Assembly: GCF_000764305.2 (NCBI RefSeq)
Contig: NW_025932501.1
Span: forward strand, 124,001-188,000
Length of the DNA: 64,000 nt
Direction of reading: 5' to 3'
From: Hyalella azteca
Taxonomy: Eukaryota > Arthropoda > Malacostraca > Amphipoda > Hyalellidae
Shown here piece after piece: positions 49,021-58,428 of this stretch (the stretch's first letter is position 1; each line of letters begins with the position of its first letter). A program made the position numbers and the translations under genes. Below the pieces are notes generated by a model. The model had not been told where the DNA came from, did not search any database, and worked only from the letters and a program-made list of their open reading frames with translations.

Positions 49021-50089
49021 TGCTTCTTTTTTTTTCTCTTTCAGTGTTAGCAGAAACGATAAAATTTCAAAGTAATTTTTTTTATTTGCTTTCACTCTTC
49101 CAAAAAAGATGATGTCAATACCTATGTCAATGATGATTATATATCTGTTGAACTGTATTCAATTTTCTACCTTAAAAACGACTGTAATTTTCATCAAAGG
49201 CTTCCGGTGAAGCCCAGTCAGATTGGAGTTTATATGCTTAGCGTTTTTGCTACTCTACCCATTTCAGTTTATGGTAGAGCTCTCATAGACAAACCAGTCC
49301 GATGATTACATCTCAGAGCCTCACATCTTCTTGAAATTTCGGGCAGTAAGAGAATTTTATGGGAATAAGGTTGGACGGCTCGCTGTTTTTGCTCGCCATT
49401 TTTTTTATTAAGCCACTAGATGGCCTACGTAACATTGATGAAATTGGTTGCGTAGAGTTAAATTTTATGAGTGATTAACGCTTCAAGGTTGATTGATTTA
49501 CTATAAACATCTTATGGGCGCATTTAGTTTTCATATTTTCGTTACAAGTGTGATCCTAATATGAATATTGTATAATTAATTTTTCCGAGATATCCCACTT
49601 TGTGACGTGACAAAAAATGAATTTTAAACATATAGCTTACGTATGGGAGACGAACGCCGCCCAAGACGCTCATTAATTACCGATCATTCTGATATACTTC
49701 AGTACCATCGAGCTGACTGAGTGTGAAACTTTTTGTTCAGCTAAACCTATACCATACTTGTTGAATTGTAGCTTCGTAAGTAGGGCACTTGTAATAAAAT
49801 CAGCTGTGAATCTAAACATTATGTGCACAAAAAATCAAGGACAACCACATCGCCTGAACTTGTCATCTCGCTCGACGGGATCGATGCCTGCGACGACTTA
49901 TGGTGTACGAACAATTTTATCAACAAATCCAGCTGTTGGGTACGAATTCATGCAATATCAGCTTAATAGGGAGAAACCTTGAATTAATGCCAAGTAACAG
50001 GATTTTAGGGTAGGTAATAGCTAGATTGCGTATTCTTGATTAACATTGGAATAACTTCATTATTTCTCCTTTTAATTTGTTACTGATGG

Positions 50090-50166
50090 AGTATCACTTA
50101 AAGACCGTGCTCACTGAAGATCAAAAATATTTTGATGTTCTATAGGTGATCAATTCTACGATGTTG
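50090..50166 (+). repeat. dispersed repeat C, copy 2
   Basis: Direct copy of 44819-44891 with small indels (AAAGACCG against CTTGACCG; a CTAT insertion before AGGTGATC). About 75 bp. Confidence 0.8.
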
Positions 50167-51203
50167 TAATTTATTTATTATATGCCAATCATTTATTTTA
50201 TGTTTCCATATAGTAGTGCAGGATTTGCACATTGGCATTTGGATGCTCGCATATTAATGAATCAATGTCAAAGTACTTTGGATACTTGAGTAACTTGTAC
50301 AGAGATACACTAGTTTTCCTTGCTTTTTGTCTGTTAAACTGTTTAGGAAATGATTCCATGCTGAAGCAAGCATTACCTTAATTATGTCCTCCGTAAATTG
50401 GGCCATAGAAGTGAACGTAACCTCGAGAAGCATGAATTTAAACTTCCGTTGAAACAGAAATTAAGTAAATTTTCAGCTATTATTAAGGCATCACGCTGTG
50501 TGACTATGAGCAGAAAATTAATTCAGTACTTTCAGCCTTGACGTTTACTTAAAATTTCATCATGAAAATACATGTAAAAAATTTTATTATCAGCATAATG
50601 CTAGATAATCCATTTAACGTAACATAATTCCTCAACAATGATCTCAGAAAACTGCTATAGATTTCTATTTGAACTCCCAGCCTGATTGTATTATGTTTAT
50701 TCATGGGCCATCATGCTAATCATAATAAGCCTTAAATTTCAACTGTTCCCAATAATCAGCCATAACTATTCATGTTATTATTTTCATCATACAGAACAAT
50801 TTTCATCGTAATATGATATTTTAAGGTTCTAGTGAGACTCGTGGTTCATGAAATAACGCGAAATGACATATCTTCCTCACAGCTAGAATTAATACGTAAA
50901 AAGCTTCACGGCTGCACTTGGCTTCAAATCGTTTGTTTTTTGATCAGTTTTTTGTGTATTTTTTCATTTTCATCGAATTATTTGTTCTCATTTTAATCTT
51001 AGACTATTTAGGACTATTTATTTCATTTAGTACTCATACAATCATCGTAAGTCCCTTCATTTACAGCAGGCCAATACGTCAAAAAGTGATCCAATTTTCA
51101 GTCGATTACTTTAGTTGGGAGATACCGTAAGCTGTATAACTCTAGGCTTTATTCAGCTGCACGTCATCTACTTTTTGAGAACGGATCTCAGAGGCCGGCA
51201 TCA

Positions 51204-51232
51204 CGGAGACAGCCTGAAGACGGCTGTCTCCG
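51204..51232 (+). other. perfect GC-rich hairpin, 11-bp stem, 7-nt loop
   Basis: CGGAGACAGCC (51204-51214), loop TGAAGAC, then GGCTGTCTCCG (51222-51232). GGCCGG lies on the left flank (51193-51198) and GCC on the right. It stands out in AT-rich DNA. It is too short for a typical pre-miRNA and is not followed by a U-run. Function unknown; possibly the end of an old foldback element. Confidence 0.7.
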
Positions 51233-52905
51233 GCCAGACGTTTGGACCAGATTTCGTGTTCGGGGCATTGATGGAACTCAATAAGCTTATCAACGGATGA
51301 CCCTTAATTGCACTAAAGCTACAGGATGTGGACTCTTTTTGTAGATTGTTGAGGCCTCACAGTGCCTAGATGAAGCAAATCCAGTTAATTAGGTTCAATT
51401 TGCGGCGAATGCGAGCTGTTCTTCGGGATTTGACGACGCTTGTTGAGATATGATGAAAGTTAAACTGCTTGAGATGATTAGGGTTATCTGTCTGTATTCA
51501 AAGCGCCGTGTACCGTTATGAGATTTCTTTTTCCGAGTGACTACTACAATAGTGGCTTGCTGTAAAATATACAGCTAGTTACATTAAAATAACATGGCAT
51601 TTTTTGCTGTTTCACCAGGGACTTGAATTTTTCCAATATTGATGTTTCACAATTCTAAAATGAAATCAATATGAATTAATCCTTTCAATTCCAAATTCGA
51701 ATAAAATATGTTAATGTCGTTCATAAAGATTAATTTTCAAGCGCTCTTCATGATAGTTTGATTTAATAATAAAATATTAGATTTGTCTCGCCTTGCTCGC
51801 ACGGCTGCATAGGGTTTAATGTTGTATAGTTAACCTGTAGCTCTGAGGTCAAGGTTGACGCGAACTCTTCATAAAAATGCGTCTCAGCATAATATGCAAG
51901 ACGATAAATAGTGAGTAATGAAGGGTCTTAAAAATTCTCTATACCGCTAATTTTGCATGGCAATCATTTTTGATGTACCATGTCAATTGTATGTGTAGAT
52001 TGCTGAGCTGATGCATTGCTTTAACAAGAAAATTCAATTCACAGTGAAATATAAGGAATGTATCCCATATATATAATACAAGTTTAAAGTCGTTTGATTA
52101 CGGCTTCCATTTGTAATTGAGAATTGATTTTTAAATAGAAATTTATTCTTAATTTTTAATGGCTTTGCGAGCTTAACGTCATATTTAGATGACTGAAGCG
52201 GATCAGGCAATCAAATCGAAGTGGTTTCCATTAGTTTTTTGAACATATTAATCAACAAATGAAGATGTCTGGAGTGTTTCATTCCTATTTAAAAGTAGAT
52301 TCAATTTATCACCAACCTCCGTATCTTTTTTGTGAAATTTTGCATTTAATTAAAATTCAATGTCTTTTAGATTTATGTGAAAAATTTCAGTAGCGGGAAC
52401 TCAAAAATCGTTATTCTTTATGCCCTATATATAGCTAGTGAATTTTCAATGTAACTTCATGTATAAGATTACCTACCTTACCTTCAGTTTTTGTGTTTGC
52501 TCGCTTACATCTTGGATAATTATTTAACCAGTCAACACTGGAGCAATAATGAGAGACAATAATGGCTTTCGTGTTTAATCCTTCCCTTCCTATGATTAGT
52601 TTAGTGTAGGCACCAACGAATCCATTCTGAGTCCGCTTATTCATGTTTCTTTCATCTTCATTTTGTGATGTGCAGCGTAATCAATATGCTCTATAAGTTT
52701 TCATGAATAATCGTTCTTCGGGCTACCGAACTTTCAACGACGCATTAGCATTAGATTTACTGCGATTGATCACTCTCTGATTCCGGCGCTCGGAACTCGC
52801 AATGCGGAAGGAAACAATTTTTTATCTGATTTTTTTTTCTTGACATAAACGTAACGTTAAAAATTGCCGTTGTTGATTGTCGGCCGCAGTCGTCGGGTCT
52901 GGTGC

Positions 52906-53043
52906 CATACTTTCAAAACTCGCTAAGTGAACGTAAGTACTTACGCTCTATTTTCCTGTCTTTAATTGGTGGATTTTGCTTAAAAGGCCGTCAATGATTG
53001 GCTGATGAACTTGCGATTTCTTAACTTTTTTTGAAAGTATAGG
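52906..53043 (+). mobile_element. MITE-like element B, copy 2
   Basis: 138 bp, bounded by CATACTTTCAAAACTCGC and CTTTTTTTGAAAGTATAGG. The terminal inverted repeats match better than in copy 1 (left CATACTTTCAAAA against right-end complement CTATACTTTCAAAA). Same orientation and length as 47920-48057. Confidence 0.6.
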
Positions 53044-53713
53044 CCCTGGTGAATAACACCGCTTGGCATGTCTCTCGTAACAGCCGCTCTCAGTCGGCCG
53101 ATTCATTTAAATGCGTGCCTGAGATTCATGTTCCCGACAACAAGTTTTGCAGGCATGCCGACAATCCTTCAGAAGCCTGGCACATGAATAATTCCAGGAT
53201 TACACGTCCTTGAGCCAGCTTGTAAGTCAATCCTATCTGTCGAAGTCGTAAAACAAAATTTTATTTTCGTTAATAACGTAAAACCATCGGAAGAAATTTT
53301 ACAAATTGGGTGGCAGCTTGCATGACAAGTGCTCCAGATTTGCCCGGTGTCTTACTTAAATTATTACTTTGGAGTGAATCTCTTTTAATTTTTTAATTGT
53401 TTATCCACTGTATGGTTATCACGGGTAACAACCCGGATATAACCCTGAATATTCTTCAATGCATTGCTCGTCAATTGATAATTAAATAATTACATGATTC
53501 GTGCTCTCAGATTCAAATTAGTGGTCTCAGATATGACGGCTGAACTGAACGTCCTTGCAGGAGCCGAGCAGCGTTCATGCAGTGTATATACATTAGTGTG
53601 AAATAAATACATATGCATTTATGCAAATCAGATGTAGTTCCTAATTTGAATATATTAGAATTTCGAAGTAGTTGGAACTTGAATTTTGTATAGAGGTTTA
53701 ATTATGATGCAAA
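53044..53713. other. intronic stretch upstream of the 29-bp array
   Basis: AT-rich with no exon seen. It separates MITE-like element B from the tandem array. Confidence 0.5.
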
Positions 53714-54043
53714 TTAATAGATGGTGTATCATTGATGTATAATTAATTGATGGTCTATCATTGATGTATAATTAATTGATGGTCTATCATTGATGTATAA
53801 TTAATTGATGGTCTATCATTGATGTATAATTAATTGATGGGCTATCAATGATGTATAATTAATTAATGGTGTATCATTGATGTATAATCAATTAATGGTC
53901 TATCAATGATGTTTAATTAATTGATGGTATATCAATGATGTTTAATTAATTGATGGTCTATCAATGATGTTTAATTAATTGATGGTATATCATTGATGTA
54001 TAATTAATTGATGCTATAACATTGATGTATAATTAATTGATGA
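53714..54043 (+). repeat. 29-bp tandem array, about 11 copies, just upstream of AP-2 exon 2
   Basis: Units of 29 bp built on TTGATGGTCTATCATTGATG followed by TATAATTAA. Variants include GGTGTATC, TATCAATGATG and GTTTAATTAA. The array ends 45 bp before the AP-2 exon acceptor. Each unit carries TAATTAAT or TAATTAATTGAT, the core recognised by many homeodomain proteins, so the array could act as a binding cluster or supply branch-point-like A-rich sequence. Both roles are inferred. Confidence 0.9.
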
Positions 54044-54088
54044 TGTATCCAGTCATCATTGTTAACTCTATCACTGTATAATGTTTAG

Positions 54089-54259
54089 GAGCGGGTGGGG
54101 GGCCACCAACACTCCCTGGGCCCCATCACCAGCATAGGGGGGGTGGGGGGCACTGCTGTCTCCACCTTCGCCTCCGCCCCCCGCATCCACACCCCCACTT
54201 CAGACTTCCAGCCCCCCTACTTCCCACCCCCCTACCTCGCCACTGAAAATCAGATGCCC
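54089..54259 (+). CDS. TfAP-2: AP-2 transcription factor exon (PPYFPPPY transactivation segment)
   Basis: 57 codons between acceptor ATGTTTAG|GAG and donor CCC|GTGAGT, phase 0 at both ends. It starts ERVGGHQHSLGPITS. It ends with TPTSDFQPPYFPPPYLATE, which matches the signature of animal AP-2 proteins (SDFQPPYFPPPYQP in vertebrate AP-2 alpha and beta). This lies in the N-terminal Pro/Tyr-rich transactivation domain. PPPY is the PY motif bound by WW-domain proteins such as WWOX in mammals. The exon start matches vertebrate exon 2, which begins DRHDG after the acidic YEDCE. The middle is Gly-rich (SIGGVGGT), replacing the vertebrate SQGPYSSAP region. AP-2 factors bind DNA as dimers and control ectoderm, limb and neural genes. 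The DNA-binding part is not in the window. Confidence 0.92.
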
Positions 54260-54262
54260 GTG

Positions 54263-54363
54263 AGTAGCAATGACTTATTTTTTTTTATTTTATAGAATTT
54301 TTATTCATTGAGGAGTAGCCATGACTTATTTTTTTTTATTTTACTGAATTTTTATTTATTGAG
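54263..54363 (+). repeat. TfAP-2: 51-bp tandem duplication starting inside the exon 2 donor
   Basis: Unit 1 (54263-54312) begins with the AGTAGC of the donor GTGAGTAGC. Unit 2 (54314-54363) repeats it as GGAGTAGCCATGACTTATTT. Both have ATGACTTATTT, a T-run and GAATTTTTATT. The duplicated copy lacks GTGAGT, so it is not a second donor. Confidence 0.9.
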
Positions 54364-55432
54364 TAATGTAGCGTTACTGATTTGAGTTTTTAATTATAGT
54401 CCATGCACACAATATAGATATTAAATAAGTAAATAAATAATATAAAATTCAACACAGTTTGTTGACTAGTTAAAATTTGATAATAAATCACTAGAGATGT
54501 TTTTCGCTTAAATGTGAGTTCAATCTAATTGAAACTCAATGCATCAATTAAATTCATTGATCAGATTCAATAGACTGCTATTCGAGACCTGCAATACTAG
54601 GACTAAAAACTTGTGTATGTATGTATATCGGATCTAAAAATTACTTGTATTGTTCATTGTCGAATCCAAGGGACATGCAAATTTAAGCTCCGTATTTTAG
54701 TCTCGATCTGCCATGATGAAATATTAGTTTGTCCCGCTAGTGATTGCCGTGCAGTGCTGGCCCTCCAACCATTTAAAGGTTCAGGATTGTGTTTGTGTCA
54801 CCTGAAAAGTCCACGGATGTTGAGAACAGGATTTAACTATCTTAATTCTACTACGCCGGGTCACGCTCAGGAAATACCGCTTACACCTTAAGTTCATCTC
54901 GTCAGTCAGAATTATGCAGATTCTTGCGCCGAGGCTTTCTGCTCCAAATAACCATTTGAGTGCGTCTCGAGTACTCCTTTATGTTGGTTTTAGCAGCACA
55001 TATATTTGATAACCAAGTTTTCTTGGAGAATCTTTGTTTTTAAAAGAATAACATGGGGTTTTACTCGTTCTAGTGAATGGCAGCAATCAATAGTCTCCTC
55101 TCATTTAGATTTAATTGAAAATTTATAAATTTGTGTTCATTGAATGGTTTGACAATTACTTGAGTTTGACAATTCCTCAACTAGATTGCATAACTAAGCA
55201 AGTGAATCATGAATTTCTCGATGCACAAGAAGTTAAGTGCCTAATTTTTTCGACATTTTCAAACCTTCTCCGCAAACGAAAAGATTTATTTATATATTAA
55301 AACTCAATTAGATATTTGCTATCGCAAACATATTGCCGCAAGATTTTCAATCAACATTCACTCGCATTCTTTCAAAAAAAAACACCGTTATAATTGAGCC
55401 AGCACAATAAGATATTGGAATTATGTTTTCAG
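54364..55432 (+). other. TfAP-2: AP-2 intron 2, remainder
   Basis: AT-rich intron sequence between the exons at 54089 and 55433, ending in the acceptor TTATGTTTTCAG. No further exon or recognisable element seen. Confidence 0.7.
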
Positions 55433-55570
55433 CAAAATCATCATCCGAGTGCGGACCCTTACCAGCTACACTCGCTGCCCGCCAACTACACGACGTACAC
55501 CGCCACGGCGCTACAGAACAGACACGACGTCCAGAGACGCGACGACTCGCTGCATGTCGTCAGCACTGCT
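55433..55570 (+). CDS. TfAP-2: AP-2 transcription factor exon (DPYQLHSL segment)
   Basis: 46 codons between TTTTCAG|CAA and GCT|GTGAGT, phase 0 at both ends. It reads QNHHPSADPYQLHSLPANYT, aligning with the vertebrate QSQDPYSHVNDPYSLNPL stretch that follows PPYFPPPY. It continues with a Thr/Tyr/Ala-rich run (TTYTATALQNRHD) and a basic-acidic QRRDDSLHVVSTA. In vertebrates the two segments lie on one exon, so here an intron interrupts right after PPPYLATENQMP. The role is still transactivation domain. The third-position GC richness of this exon contrasts with the AT-rich introns and supports coding use. Confidence 0.88.
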
Positions 55571-55599
55571 GTGAGTAGCGGCACTGTTGCTTCTGTATA

Positions 55600-55850
55600 C
55601 TGTGCTGTTATCCTTAGAGAGTATTGGTCAAGAAGTGGTGTACATCCTGTGTTGTTATCTTTAATTTATTGGTAGTCAAGAAGTGGTGTACATACTGTGT
55701 TGTTATCTTTAATTTATTGGTAGTCAAGAAGTGGTGTACATACTGTGTTGTTATCTTTAAAGAGTATTGGTCAAGAAGTGGTGTGTGTTGTTATCTTTGA
55801 ATAGTATTGGTAGTCAAGAACGAGTGTCTGTTTTCATCCTTATTGAGTAT
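55600..55850 (+). repeat. TfAP-2: about 50-bp tandem repeat, five copies, downstream of the exon 3 donor
   Basis: Units of about 40-54 bp built on TGTTGTTATCTTTAATTTATTGG then TCAAGAAGTGGTGTACA. They start about 30 bp after the exon 3 donor. The middle units are nearly identical and the outer units are diverged (TATCCTTAGAGAGTATTGG; TCATCCTTATTGAGTATTGG). Confidence 0.88.
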
Positions 55851-55859
55851 TGGTAAGAG

Positions 55860-55955
55860 AAAGAACAAGAAAATTGTCAAGAACACAAGAACATTGTCAA
55901 TGTTCTTGAAGAACATTGTCAAGGACACAAGAAGATTTTCAATGTTCTTGATGGA
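55860..55955 (+). repeat. inverted/direct AAGAACATTGTCAA repeats with a perfect palindrome
   Basis: 55886-55908 is a perfect interrupted palindrome, CAAGAACATTG-T-CAATGTTCTTG (11-bp arms, one central base). It is surrounded by more copies of the same words (GAAGAACATTGTCAAG, TTTTCAATGTTCTTGATGG). In RNA this part of intron 3 could fold into competing hairpins. Confidence 0.85.
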
Positions 55956-56216
55956 ATGAAAATGAAAAGTTGCCCCCACTTCATGTAAGTCAAAGCATTA
56001 TTTTCGATATTTTCATTTTGCACATTGTATAATGAACAGTTAACTCTAATATTTAAATAAGAACATAGGTTTATACTGTCGGGTAAACTGAAACATTTTA
56101 CGTGTAATTTCTGCATGTTTCAATTTCTTTGAAAGTTCATGTTCAAATAATACTACGTTTGAACGCGTTAATAATGAGCTTGGCATTTAAATATTTGAAC
56201 TTGTGCCCTGGGACAG
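55956..56216 (+). other. TfAP-2: end of AP-2 intron 3
   Basis: AT-rich intron sequence ending in CTTGTGCCCTGGGACAG, a plausible but not very pyrimidine-rich acceptor. Confidence 0.65.
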
Positions 56217-56345
56217 ACGGGCCAGGTCGGTCTGTACGACCGCAACTATGGCACCGTGGACCGCGCCGGGGCCGTGCTCATGGGGACCCGACACGAGGAT
56301 CTCCTGCTGGCCAACTCACTCCACCCTCACTCCATCGAGGACCAG
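56217..56345 (+). CDS. TfAP-2: AP-2 transcription factor exon (RHEDLL segment)
   Basis: 43 codons, phase 0 at both ends, from GGGACAG|ACG to GACCAG|GTCAGT. It reads TGQVGLYDRNYGTVDRAG and then GTRHEDLLLANSLHPHS before IEDQ. The RHEDLL core with a following His/Leu-rich run matches vertebrate AP-2 (DYRRHEDLLHGPHAL), just upstream of the linker to the basic/helix-span-helix domain. An alternative acceptor (CCAG|GTC) nine bases in would drop only TGQ and keep frame. Strong GC-rich codon use against AT-rich flanks. The gene is incomplete here: the exons for the DNA-binding and dimerisation domains are not seen through 64000. Confidence 0.88.
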
Positions 56346-56632
56346 GTCAGTTTTGGTGGCCGAGCCTTCAGTTGTGTTTCTCTGTTGTGATGATCAATGC
56401 TACTTACTCCGTGGGCATCACAAGCACCTTACCTAACCTAACCTAACCATCGAGGACCAGGTCAGTCTAGGCGGCTGAGCCTTCAGTTGTGTTACTCTGT
56501 TGTGATGATCAATGTTATTACGAGCGTATCACAAGCGCTCCATCGAGGATCAGGTCAGTCTCGGTGGCCGAGCCTTCAGTTGTGTTAATTACTTCATTAT
56601 TGTGATGCTTAATGTTACTATGCGTGCTGCAC
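56332..56632 (+). repeat. TfAP-2: three tandem copies of the exon 4 end plus its 5' splice site
   Basis: Units begin CCATCGAGGA(C/T)CAGGTCAG at 56332, 56447 and 56540 and continue with a shared GAGCCTTCAGTTGTGTT. The first is the real exon end. The second and third are intronic copies that keep the donor (GACCAG|GTCAGT, GATCAG|GTCAGT). Reading on past the first donor reaches a TGA after about 17 codons, so use of the later donors would truncate the protein. A CCTAACCTAACCTAACC run sits at the junction before unit 2 (56432-56448). Confidence 0.9.
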
Positions 56633-56643
56633 CCACACTCAAG
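56633..56643. other. short spacer before the 315-bp duplication
   Basis: A few bases between the triplicated exon end and the next tandem duplication. Confidence 0.6.
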
Positions 56644-57283
56644 ACACATTTCATCGCACCACAGACAATAATCTTCAATTGCGATACATTTTGAGACCGT
56701 GTGAAGGCCTATTGCTAAAATGTCAAGAAAACACGAAGCTGCAATTAGATTACCTTATGACCAGATGATAGGTTTTGGTTTTCAAGTGTCAAAATACAGA
56801 TCAGTTGGGGCAAGAATATCCTTTCGCTTTCCATGAACGCAGTACTGTAGTGACTATCTGAAGTACAGTTGCGAGCTCCTGTAGTAGATTATAAAATATT
56901 GACACGTCTATTAAGAGTATAAGCTATTCTGCATTTAAACTAAATTTGAAAGTAATTAACACATTTCATCGCACCACAGACAATAATCTTCAATTGCGAT
57001 ACATTTTGAGACCGTGTGCAGGCCTATTGCTAAAATGCCAATGTCAAGAGAACACGAAGCTGTAATTAGATTACCTTATGACCAGATGATAGGTTTTGGT
57101 TTTCAAGTGTCAAAATACAGATCAGTTGGGGCAAGAATATCCTTTCGTTTTCCGTGAACGCAGTACTGTAGTGACAATCTGAAGTACAGTTGCGAGCTAC
57201 GGTAGTAGATTATAAAATATTGACATGCACGTCTATTAAGAGTATAAGCTATTCCGCATTTAAACTAAATTTGAAAGTAATTA
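56644..57283 (+). repeat. 315-bp tandem duplication, two copies
   Basis: Copy 1 is 56644-56958 and copy 2 is 56959-57283. Both start ACACATTTCATCGCACC and end GAAAGTAATTA. About 95% identical by eye, with small insertions in copy 2 (TGCCAA near 57040, TGCACG near 57228). Intronic; no exon. Confidence 0.92.
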
Positions 57284-58320
57284 TACACAAGCATGAGGAT
57301 CTAGTTAATGAGTGACTATTACCCCCCAAATTTAGCGTGTGACATAAGTTTACAATTCAGATACAAATCGTGGAATAATTTAAATGGGTCCTTTACTTCC
57401 TTGCAATGAAGAATAGATAAGCCAATGTCCTAAAAAAAATTTCATTGGTGTTATTAGAAGTTACCGTAAAAAATGTTGGCTTATTTTGAATTAGGGTAAT
57501 ATGTCATTACTTGTTTATGGCATTACTTCGTCGGTTCAGTTGTAGTTCATATTCTTGCACGAGTTTGCAACAACTGAATTATTTGAATAACTGAATTATT
57601 TATAACTGAATAACTGAATTATAACAGATAACTGAATTATTTATTTCATTTAGTGAACATTTAATAAATATCGCTTGCCACTTCGAGGTTGTTCAAATTT
57701 GGTCGTCTTTATCTACGACCTTGTCTATCTATAATATTGCGCGCGGTAAACATTTTAATTCTTGCTGCTCTTCAAACTGTCAATCTGGTCGCGCGTATCG
57801 GCAAGAAGCAGCCGATAGCTTCCTGCGCTGTCAATTTCAGTGGGTCGTTCATCAGCCGAGCCATTGAAGAAGTTCAACAAGAGTCGCAACCCTTTGGTAA
57901 CGAGACATCGTGCCTCCAGCTGCACGGTCTCGGTATCAGGAGTCTTTTCATTGTTCTAACAAGACGATCTTCGATGATGGAACTGCCATGTTGTCAGAGG
58001 CATTTTTTAGAATTTCATTCATTAATTTCTCTTCACGGCATGTTAATCTTTTCGCAGCTTTGACTAGATTTTATATCTTACGTAGCCCTAATTGGACTGT
58101 TCAAATTGTTAATCACCAAAAATATTTTTGATTTAATAATTTTCAACCCAAGCTGTGTAAATTTTACAGTTGGCTTCTTGAATAAATTCTTCGGGATGTA
58201 TTGGCAGTATTGCATAGCGTTTCTTACAAGTTGACAGTGTTCCCTTTTAAATGCAGCAAGTGTAATTGTCGCAAAAAAAAACTTCATTATACATAGTACG
58301 GTACACCCATCAAGATTTTT
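57284..58320. other. downstream AP-2 intron, AT-rich
   Basis: No further AP-2 exon found. A 124-codon frame at 57689-58063 overlaps a second frame and matches no family I know. Short ACTGAATTAT repeats lie near 57570-57640. Confidence 0.5.
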
Positions 58321-58428
58321 CATGATGTCATAATGACATTGTCATGAAGGTTGCATGACATCATAAAGGTTTCATGACATCATAAAGGTTTCATGACATC
58401 ATGAAGGTTTGTCATGATGTCATAATCA
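58321..58428 (+). repeat. 19-bp repeat with TGACATCA motifs in both orientations
   Basis: Three 19-bp units CATGACATCATAAAGGTTT (58354, 58373, 58392), flanked by inverted copies of the core (TGATGTCA at 58323-58330 and again near 58415). TGACATCA differs by one base from the CRE palindrome TGACGTCA. The inverted arrangement can also form a hairpin. A regulatory role is speculative. Confidence 0.85.

Larger units (their letters stand above)
49021..52905. other. AT-rich intronic stretch
   Basis: No exon supported. Contains dispersed repeat C copy 2 (50090-50166) and the GC hairpin at 51204-51232, both listed separately. Frames at 49758-49982, 50918-51130 and 52435-52644 are short and unrecognised. 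Confidence 0.5.

Noticed and set aside
57689..58063. 124-codon frame downstream of the AP-2 exons as a further AP-2 exon
   Set aside because: Its sequence bears no resemblance to the AP-2 linker, basic or helix-span-helix region.
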